From Peptococcaceae bacterium (lineage in GTDB: Bacteria > Bacillota > Peptococcia > Peptococcales > Peptococcaceae), in assembly GCA_017387265.1 (NCBI GenBank), contig JAFOFM010000061.1, positions 1 to 8,327 on the forward strand: a DNA stretch of 8,327 nucleotides, read 5' to 3'. Below, one piece after another: positions 1 to 5,052 of the stretch. The translations under genes were made by a program, and so were the position numbers. The notes beneath the pieces were generated by a model. That model was not told the origin of the DNA and made no database searches. It worked only from the letters and a program-made list of their open reading frames with translations. Each line of letters starts with the position of its first letter. Within the stretch, counting starts at the first letter, position 1.

Positions 1-723
1 ACCCAGGAAATCGATACCTTCCAGTTTTCTTGCTTCTTCTTCAAATACGCGGATAAATTCGCCGCCGATAATTTTACGTTTCTGTTCAGGATCTGCTACA
101 TTTTCCAGTTTGCCCAGGAAACGTTCGGTAGCATCTACATAAATCAGGTTTGCATTCAGCTGATTGCGGAATACATCTACAACGCTTTCCGATTCATCTT
201 TACGCATTAAACCATGGTTTACATGTACGCATACCAGCTGCTGGCCGATAGCTTTTAACAGCAGAGCTGCTACTACAGAGGAGTCTACCCCGCCGGATAA
301 AGCCAGCAGAACTTTGCGGTCGCCAACCTGACGACGTACCAGTTCTACCTGGTCTTCAATAAAGTTTTTCATATTCCAGTTTGCTTCTGCTTTACATACA
401 TCGAAGATGAACGCTTTCATTTCATCGTCGCTCAGCAGTGCAGCATACTGTTTTTCGCATTTTGCGGTTGGATGGTCAATCGAGATCACTGGATAGCCGC
501 AGGTGTAGATTTCCGGTGCTACGTCAACAGCAACGCCGTCAACTACACGGTTTGCACCACCATTTAAGATAATCCCTTTTACATTTTCCAGTTTGTTTAA
601 TTCGTCAACAGTGATGTCATGCGGATGAATTTCGCTGTACACCCCTAAATCACGAATCTGACGAGCCACTACAGTGTTTTCTGTACTGCCCAGGTCGAGA
701 ACAACAATCATGTCCTGTTTCAT
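1..723 (-). CDS. guaA: GMP synthase with a truncated, catalytically dead glutaminase domain (5' part, runs off the left edge)
   Basis: Catalyses XMP + ATP + ammonia (normally from glutamine) to GMP, the last step of guanine nucleotide synthesis, in the cytosol. 241 codons are visible from ATG at 723, with GGAG (733-736) nine bases upstream. The ATP-pyrophosphatase half is canonical: the P-loop LSGGVDSS (residues 142-149), VNHGLMRK, VDATERFL and DPEQKRKIIGGEF all match GuaA. The glutaminase half is not. It opens like GuaA (LDLGSTENTVVARQIRDLGV, then GIILNGGAN at 50-58), but where the family has GICYGMQ this protein has SIDHPTAK (81-88), so the nucleophilic Cys aligns with Asp83. The sequence then jumps to the domain's end (FIFDVCKAEANW, NFIED). 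The P-loop Ser lies at 143 rather than about 230, so about 90 residues carrying the catalytic His-Glu region are missing. The reading frame is intact throughout, so this is not a frameshift. Inferred to be ammonia-dependent or served by a glutaminase in trans. Confidence 0.93.
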   Translation of the reverse strand, partial: MKQDMIVVLDLGSTENTVVARQIRDLGVYSEIHPHDITVDELNKLENVKGIILNGGANRVVDGVAVDVAPEIYTCGYPVISIDHPTAKCEKQYAALLSDDEMKAFIFDVCKAEANWNMKNFIEDQVELVRRQVGDRKVLLALSGGVDSSVVAALLLKAIGQQLVCVHVNHGLMRKDESESVVDVFRNQLNANLIYVDATERFLGKLENVADPEQKRKIIGGEFIRVFEEEARKLEGIDFLG

Positions 724-800
724 AATAATGATCTCCTTTGGTTTAAATTCAATAAACTGAGTCTTTGCTTGTATGAAACAATTTATTTTTCATGTTAATT

Positions 801-829
801 ATAATAAAGCAATTTTTTTCCTTTTGCAA
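801..829 (-). promoter_or_regulatory. Probable guaA promoter
   Basis: Read on the minus strand, TTGCAA (824-829) is followed after 17 bases by TATTAT (801-806), a plausible sigma-A pair. An overlapping TATAAT (798-803) would give a 20-base spacer and is less likely. Transcription would start near 794, leaving a leader of about 70 nt before the guaA ATG. I see no purine riboswitch core or PurR-type box in that leader. Confidence 0.5.
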
Positions 830-843
830 CTAAAAATTATCAT

Positions 844-1875
844 TTACCACGCATTTTCTACTTTTTCTGCAAAGCCAATGAGATTTTTAATTTCTAATAC
901 GGTTCCGTCATCCAGTGTTGCAGTTCCGGTAAAGCGTCCAAACACCTGATTCTGCAGGCTTTTCAGCAGTTTTAAATCGGTAAGCGACTGACGGTTGATA
1001 ATTGGTTCAAAATCCATCTCAAAACGACCGTCATCACTGGTAAATTTCCACGGTTTGAGGAAATCTTCCTTGCCGTCTTTCATTGGTATTTCAAAAGTTA
1101 CCTGCGATAATTTATGCGCTTTTCCGTTATAAAACAGCATATTTTCGCTGGCAGCAGATGTATCGCCAAAACCATAGCCGATGTTAAAACCAAAATCAGC
1201 ACCATCATGCAGCCCGGATGCCGAACCCCAGTACCAGGTATTATGATAAGTCCACACACCGCGGCCCCAGTCCAGCACACCAAAAGAAGTTTCCGGTTCC
1301 ATCGTGTACAGTTCGCCGCCCAGTTTCACACTGCCTTTTGCCCGCATACAGTTAATTTTCTGATTATAATAAAAATGTGCCTCTTTTTCAAAAGGTGTAC
1401 AGATTACCATAGACTCTTCCGGCTCATTCATCAGCGTAATGTGAATATCAATCGGCTGTCCATCTTTAAAATCATCCATGTGGGCAGTCAGCGTACGTTT
1501 GCCGTCTTCTACACGAAACACCATTTCATAGCCTTTGCCAAAAATCGAGGTTACCCCTTCGGCCGAAGTGGAAGGCAGATTGGTTTTTCCCATCGGGAAC
1601 AGTCGAATCGGCCCTTTGGTGATTTCCCACGGTTCATCCCCAAACCACAGAAACGAGATGGAATCCAGCCCCATGTAGCTGTTGTCGGCAATAGTCAGCG
1701 CTACACCAAACTGATCATTTCCTACATAGTAATAATCCCATTCTTTTAACCGGGTTTTTCCGCCTTTTACTTTATTGCGGTCATATACCGGCAGCAGTTT
1801 CTTTGCATAACCAGCTTTTGTCAGATTGCCCTTCTCATCCAGAAGCGGAATAGCCTCTGTAATTTCATACTGCAT
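844..1875 (-). CDS. DUF2804 family protein
   Basis: A 343-residue protein of unknown function, recognised as DUF2804 from its aromatic/glycine-rich signature: DWGRGVWTYHNTWYWGSASG (202-221), NIGYGFGDTSAASENMLFYN (231-250) and a C-terminal stretch with FGRFTGTATLDDGTVLEIK (312-330). There is no signal peptide, membrane segment or obvious metal site. The residue pattern suggests an all-beta protein; a calycin-like barrel, as in AttH/CrtC relatives, is possible but is only my inference. The start is ATG at 1875, with AAGGAGGG (1882-1889) giving a spacing of about 7. It stands alone: a terminator lies upstream after the preceding gene, and guaA downstream has its own promoter. I see no clear terminator after it, so some readthrough into guaA is possible. 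The family assignment is fairly sure; the function is unknown. Confidence 0.85.
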   Translation of the reverse strand: MQYEITEAIPLLDEKGNLTKAGYAKKLLPVYDRNKVKGGKTRLKEWDYYYVGNDQFGVALTIADNSYMGLDSISFLWFGDEPWEITKGPIRLFPMGKTNLPSTSAEGVTSIFGKGYEMVFRVEDGKRTLTAHMDDFKDGQPIDIHITLMNEPEESMVICTPFEKEAHFYYNQKINCMRAKGSVKLGGELYTMEPETSFGVLDWGRGVWTYHNTWYWGSASGLHDGADFGFNIGYGFGDTSAASENMLFYNGKAHKLSQVTFEIPMKDGKEDFLKPWKFTSDDGRFEMDFEPIINRQSLTDLKLLKSLQNQVFGRFTGTATLDDGTVLEIKNLIGFAEKVENAW

Positions 1876-1910
1876 AAACAGCCCTCCTTATTCTTTCTTT
1901 TTCCCTATTA

Positions 1911-1919
1911 ATTATACCA
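1911..1919 (-). promoter_or_regulatory. Extended -10 promoter of the DUF2804 gene
   Basis: On the minus strand TGGTATAAT (1911-1919) is an extended -10 element, about 36 bases upstream of the DUF2804 start codon. No good -35 box lies 16-18 bases upstream (that stretch is GC-rich), which fits a promoter that relies on the TGn extension. A terminator just upstream (2004-2043) also argues that this gene needs its own promoter. Confidence 0.5.
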
Positions 1920-2003
1920 CACTCTTGATTAATCGGCGCAGGAATCTTGCCGTAATCTGCGTGTTTTTCTGCATTTTTCATAAATACAGCTATTTTTTAC
2001 TGC

Positions 2004-2043
2004 AAAAAATCCCGGCCGCTGCTGAATGCAGCAAACCGGGATT
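2004..2043 (-). terminator. Rho-independent terminator of the YtvI-like gene
   Basis: On the minus strand AATCCCGG (2036-2043) pairs with CCGGGATT (2008-2015). After a small internal loop GCTGC (2028-2032) pairs with GCAGC (2018-2022) around a 5-base loop. A run of six T (plus-strand A, 2004-2009) overlaps and follows the stem. It begins 18 bases after the stop codon of the upstream gene, the classic position. Confidence 0.9.
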
Positions 2044-2061
2044 GCAAACTTGCACAAACGT

Positions 2062-3135
2062 TTATTTTAATACTTTAATTACACCATGATCATTCAGATA
2101 GCGCAGAAGCGATAAACCGATTGGAAAGCCAAACAGACCAATCGCACCTAAAAGCTGAACACCGACAAACATACTGCAGAGTGTCACAACCGGATGCAGA
2201 CCAAGCTGACCGCCAACAATCTTTGGTTCAATAATATTACGCACAACGGTTACGATAATATAAACAATAAACAGCTTCAGCCCCAAAATCCAGTTACCGC
2301 TTATGGCCGTCAGCACTGCCCACGGCACCATAATGCCGCCTGTACCCAGAACCGGCAGAATATCAAAAATAGCCGTACAGAATGCGACTATCACGGAATG
2401 TTCAATACCGATAAACGTCAGCAGAATAGAAAGCTCCACAAATGTAATCGACATAATCAGTGCATAGGAACGCACACATACCCATAAAGTCCCTACCAGA
2501 TATTCCTTAATCTGCAGGAACAGGTTTTTGCCTTTATCACTTAACTGACGCATACAGAAGCCTGTCAGACGTTCATAGTCAACAGCAATAAAGAACGTGG
2601 AGATAATCATCAGAACGATTTTAATAAACAGCGCAGGCAGACTTGATGCAATGCCAGAGATAATGCCCATAGCCGCCATAGACCATCCGGTTACCCGTTC
2701 CCCAAGCGACTGTAAAAACTGCCGGGTAAGATCTTCCAGCGTAGCCGCCAGCGAAGGATCCATATCCAGAAATGCGATTTCCATTCCGGTCAGCACATCC
2801 CATAAAAGCGGCTGTACATGAACACTGTAAAAAGTCGGCACCATTGCAATTAAAGAGCCAATCTCCGAAAAAGCTTTCACACTGGCCAGCGAAATCAGAA
2901 CACCAATCGTGGCATAAAACAGCAGCACAGCCAGAATAGCTGTCATTTTATCTGGAATAGACAGTTTTCGACGCAGAAAACGAATTGGTTTCTGCAGCAC
3001 CCAGGCAATGAAAAAACCAATAATAAACGGCGACGCCAGGGGAGCCACATAAAGCAGAAACAGCAGCGCCATAACCACAATGACAGCAAAATATGTAAAA
3101 TTAATCAGAAAATTTTTTCGTTTTTCTGTAATCAT
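2062..3135 (-). CDS. AI-2E family transporter / YtvI-like integral membrane protein
   Basis: A 357-residue polytopic membrane protein of the AI-2E exporter (PerM/UPF0118) family. Two N-terminal hydrophobic segments (about 13-48) are followed by another at 64-86, a soluble amphipathic region (about 90-150), and a C-terminal membrane bundle from about 153 to 345. The family signature is clear: DILPVLGTGG (258-267), then RNIIEPKIVGGQLGLHPVVT (299-318). This version resembles the YtvI subgroup annotated as sporulation membrane proteins in Bacilli and Clostridia; that subgroup call is from memory of the motif and is moderate. Substrates are not established for most members, so AI-2 transport should not be assumed. 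The start is ATG at 3135 with GGAGG (3142-3146) six bases away. It is divergent from the methyltransferase gene and followed by a strong terminator, so it is probably monocistronic. Confidence 0.88.
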   Translation of the reverse strand: MITEKRKNFLINFTYFAVIVVMALLFLLYVAPLASPFIIGFFIAWVLQKPIRFLRRKLSIPDKMTAILAVLLFYATIGVLISLASVKAFSEIGSLIAMVPTFYSVHVQPLLWDVLTGMEIAFLDMDPSLAATLEDLTRQFLQSLGERVTGWSMAAMGIISGIASSLPALFIKIVLMIISTFFIAVDYERLTGFCMRQLSDKGKNLFLQIKEYLVGTLWVCVRSYALIMSITFVELSILLTFIGIEHSVIVAFCTAIFDILPVLGTGGIMVPWAVLTAISGNWILGLKLFIVYIIVTVVRNIIEPKIVGGQLGLHPVVTLCSMFVGVQLLGAIGLFGFPIGLSLLRYLNDHGVIKVLK

Positions 3136-3161
3136 ATCTCTCCTCCATTCTCTGTATAGAT

Positions 3162-3191
3162 ATTATATACCCATTTATTGTACCATGGACA
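3162..3191 (-). promoter_or_regulatory. Possible promoter of the YtvI-like gene
   Basis: A perfect -10 hexamer TATAAT (3162-3167, minus strand) lies about 27 bases upstream of the start codon. The best -35 candidate is TGTCCA (3186-3191) with an 18-base spacer, a weak match. The -10 is credible; the -35 is doubtful. Confidence 0.4.
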
Positions 3192-3263
3192 CAGAAAAAT
3201 AAAAACCACGCAATCTCTTAGTATGCATTAAAACTCTGTTAAGTTTTTACGCTCTGCTTCTAT

Positions 3264-3292
3264 TTGACAGTAACGATGCAAACATCTATAAT
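3264..3292 (+). promoter_or_regulatory. Consensus sigma-A promoter of the RNA methyltransferase gene
   Basis: TTGACA (3264-3269), a 17-base spacer, and TATAAT (3287-3292): both hexamers match the vegetative consensus exactly, with ideal spacing. The start of transcription would be near 3299, giving a leader of about 35 nt that contains the AGGAG ribosome site (3320-3324). Confidence 0.88.
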
Positions 3293-3334
3293 TAATCCTG
3301 CAAATTTCATGTGTAATTCAGGAGTTTTGTGCCA

Positions 3335-4165
3335 ATGATGCAATCACATATTCATACAATTATCCCTATTACCGATTTTTCCGCACCGGAACTGGATATT
3401 TACGCACGGCTGAATGAAAATCAGCTGTTTCGTTATTATGAGCCTGAGCCCGGACTTTTTATTGCAGAAAGCCCGAAAGTAATCGAACGGGCGCTAAATG
3501 CAGGCTATGAGCCAGTCTCCTTTCTGGTAGAGAAAAAACATATTGAAGGCGAAGCAAAAGATGTTCTTGCCCGCTGTTCCGGTATCCCGGTATATACCGC
3601 TGAGTCAGATATTTTAACACAGCTTACCGGCTTTCAGCTGACTCGCGGAGCATTGTGTGCTATGCGCCGCCGTGCACTGCCGTCGCTTACGGAAATCTGT
3701 TCCGGTGCCAGACGCATCGCTATTTTAGAACAGGTCATGAATCCGACTAATATCGGTGCTATCTTCCGCTCTGCCGCAGCACTTAATATGGATGCCGTTA
3801 TCCTTACACCAGGATGCAGCGATCCGTTATATCGCCGTGCAAGCCGTGTCAGCATGGGCACCGTATTTCAGATTCCATGGACCGTTGCCGATAACTGGCC
3901 GCAGCCGGTTATGAACCAGTTAAAACAGCTTGGCTTTAAAACCGCTGCCATGGCTTTAAGCGACAATTCTGTCTCTATTGACGATACACGGCTTTTAGCC
4001 GAAGAAAAACTGGCCATCATTCTTGGCACCGAAGGAGACGGGCTGGCTGAAACCACCATAGCTGACTGTGACTATACGGTAAAAATTCCTATGACGCATG
4101 GCGTGGATTCTTTAAACGTAGCCGCTGCCAGTGCAGTTGCCTTCTGGCAGCTGGGAAAACGATAA
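3335..4165 (+). CDS. TrmH/SpoU-family RNA 2'-O-methyltransferase
   Basis: An S-adenosylmethionine-dependent enzyme of the SPOUT superfamily, expected to 2'-O-methylate a ribose in rRNA or tRNA in the cytosol. Counting from the longest start, an N-terminal substrate-binding part (about 15-110, with PGLFIAESPKVIERAL) precedes the knotted catalytic domain. That domain has all three family motifs: NPTNIGAIFR (138-147) with the catalytic Arg147, IILGTEGDGL (230-239), and IPMTHGVDSLNVAAASA (253-269). The target base is unknown; similarity to RlmB or thiostrepton-resistance methylases does not settle it. Start choice: GTG at 3329 is only 4 bases after AGGAG (3320-3324), ATG at 3335 is 10 bases after, and ATG at 3338 is 13; I prefer 3335. 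It is the only plus-strand gene in the window, with a consensus promoter upstream and a palindromic terminator downstream, so it is a single-gene unit. Confidence 0.92.
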   Translation: MMQSHIHTIIPITDFSAPELDIYARLNENQLFRYYEPEPGLFIAESPKVIERALNAGYEPVSFLVEKKHIEGEAKDVLARCSGIPVYTAESDILTQLTGFQLTRGALCAMRRRALPSLTEICSGARRIAILEQVMNPTNIGAIFRSAAALNMDAVILTPGCSDPLYRRASRVSMGTVFQIPWTVADNWPQPVMNQLKQLGFKTAAMALSDNSVSIDDTRLLAEEKLAIILGTEGDGLAETTIADCDYTVKIPMTHGVDSLNVAAASAVAFWQLGKR

Positions 4166-4193
4166 ACGAACTTTTATATCCGGCTATATACAG

Positions 4194-4229
4194 GAAACCC
4201 CATTCTGAAAATTTTCAGAATGGGGTTTC
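4194..4229. terminator. Perfect 36-nt palindrome, probable bidirectional terminator
   Basis: The half-site GAAACCCCATTCTGAAAA (4194-4211) is followed directly by its exact reverse complement (4212-4229), an 18-bp perfect inverted repeat with an AT-rich centre. It lies between two convergent genes (stops at 4165 on plus and 4253 on minus), and each arm ends in GGGGTTTC followed by pyrimidine-rich sequence, stronger on the plus side (TTTCTTAT). The position and symmetry fit termination from both directions. Confidence 0.8.
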
Positions 4230-4252
4230 TTATGTCGCAAAACAGCTTTTTA

Positions 4253-4960
4253 TCAAACTGGTGGCAGAATATCTTCCACCGGACATTCCCAGTCAAAATA
4301 CACGGTCAGCTTCAGCTGCTCGCCCTGATGTTCATGGCTGCCGGCAATAACCTCTGCCTTTTGCAGACGATGTTCTTTATCAATCCAGACGGTATAAAAA
4401 AACTCATTCCAGACAGAGGTCAGAAAGGAATTTTCGCCGCTGGAACGTACCTGGAAGCTGCGGCATTTCACATTGTTCACGGTTTCTTTTTTCAGCTCAG
4501 TAACTTCAGCATTGGCATGCAGAATCAGACAGCCTAACGGATTAATTTCCTGAAGAAGATATTCGGTTGCCTCCAGATTCTGTCCAGTCATCTTCATCCA
4601 GCTTCCGCTTACGATATCTTTTCGATAAAAAGTATCTCCAATCTGATAAACATCCACCTGGCTGTCTACCACATCCACACTGCCAAATAAATGCACATTC
4701 TCCCCTTTTTTCTGACCATTCATACAGCTAAGCAGTATTTCTTTCCCGTCGTCTATGCGTACCGCTTCACTGGTATAACTGTACATAGGAGCTTCTGCTG
4801 CATACAGCATAGCCTCTCCTACAATCTGCTCCGGAGGTGTGCGCCATTCCTGCCAGAAATCCAGCCCGACGGATATACCGCAAACACCGGCAGCCAGCAA
4901 TACAATAAACAGCAGCAGATATTTCACTTTACCGCTTAGTAAACTTTTTACCCCTTCCAA
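4253..4960 (-). CDS. Membrane-anchored protein of unknown function, possible LolA/LppX-like fold
   Basis: A 235-residue protein with a short basic N-terminus, one hydrophobic segment (about 13-33), then a soluble domain expected outside the membrane. The Cys in AAGVCG is not a good lipobox (Val at -1), so I read the segment as an uncleaved anchor and not a lipoprotein signal. The soluble part has a pattern seen in LolA/LppX-type beta-rich proteins: a helix-like start (PPEQIVGEAMLYAAEA), then strands such as VDVYQIGDTFYRKD (102-115), GSWMKM, YTVWIDKEHRLQKAEVI (189-205) and LTVYFDWECP (218-227). This fold call is weak inference; no function is recognised. The start is TTG at 4960, supported by GGGAGG with an 8-base spacing. 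That ribosome site lies inside a hairpin stem, so translation may be weak or structure-dependent. The gene follows the amidohydrolase by 92 nt. Confidence 0.7.
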   Translation of the reverse strand: MEGVKSLLSGKVKYLLLFIVLLAAGVCGISVGLDFWQEWRTPPEQIVGEAMLYAAEAPMYSYTSEAVRIDDGKEILLSCMNGQKKGENVHLFGSVDVVDSQVDVYQIGDTFYRKDIVSGSWMKMTGQNLEATEYLLQEINPLGCLILHANAEVTELKKETVNNVKCRSFQVRSSGENSFLTSVWNEFFYTVWIDKEHRLQKAEVIAGSHEHQGEQLKLTVYFDWECPVEDILPPV

Positions 4961-5011
4961 AACAAAAACCTCCCTGCAATCATCGTTAGTTATACTTACG
5001 ACTGCAGGGAG
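4961..5011 (-). terminator. Hairpin after the amidohydrolase gene, a terminator whose 3' arm holds the next gene's ribosome site
   Basis: CTCCCTGCA and TGCAGGGAG form a 9-bp stem (4970-4978 with 5003-5011). Inside the 24-base loop a second, imperfect stem (CGT-AGT with ACT-ACG, 4984-5000) extends it. On the minus strand the 3' arm is followed by GTTTTTGTTTT, as in an intrinsic terminator for the gene ending at 5053. The same arm, GGGAGG, is the Shine-Dalgarno sequence for the TTG start at 4960. On the plus strand the stem is also followed by a T-rich stretch. Confidence 0.65.
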
Positions 5012-5052
5012 ATTTTTATGTTTGCTTTTCTATATTTTTTATGCCTCAGTTT

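Noticed and set aside
749..793. A 14-codon minus-strand ORF in the guaA leader that could be a leader peptide
   Set aside because: It has no Shine-Dalgarno sequence, no run of regulatory codons and no attenuator-like hairpin after it; the fit to the predicted transcription start is probably chance.
724..800. Possible purine riboswitch or PurR box before guaA
   Set aside because: The leader is only about 70 nt, AT-rich, and shows neither the three-stem purine aptamer core nor a recognisable PurR-type operator.
1114..1749. A 211-codon plus-strand reading frame
   Set aside because: It lies entirely antisense to the well-recognised DUF2804 gene, has a low-information composition, and no ribosome site; it is a shadow frame.
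1865..1981. A 38-codon minus-strand ORF (ATG at 1981) that overlaps the start of the DUF2804 gene
   Set aside because: It has no ribosome site, spans the DUF2804 -10 element, and its end simply runs over the start codon of the real gene in another frame.
3230..3247. Small AT-rich inverted repeat (AAAACT / AGTTTT) upstream of the methyltransferase promoter
   Set aside because: Only 6 bp, all but two pairs A-T, with no matching site elsewhere; expected by chance in an AT-rich spacer.
4253..4960. Lipoprotein reading of the anchored protein based on the Cys in its hydrophobic segment
   Set aside because: The residues before the Cys are A-G-V; Val at -1 breaks the lipobox rule, so a plain membrane anchor is more likely.
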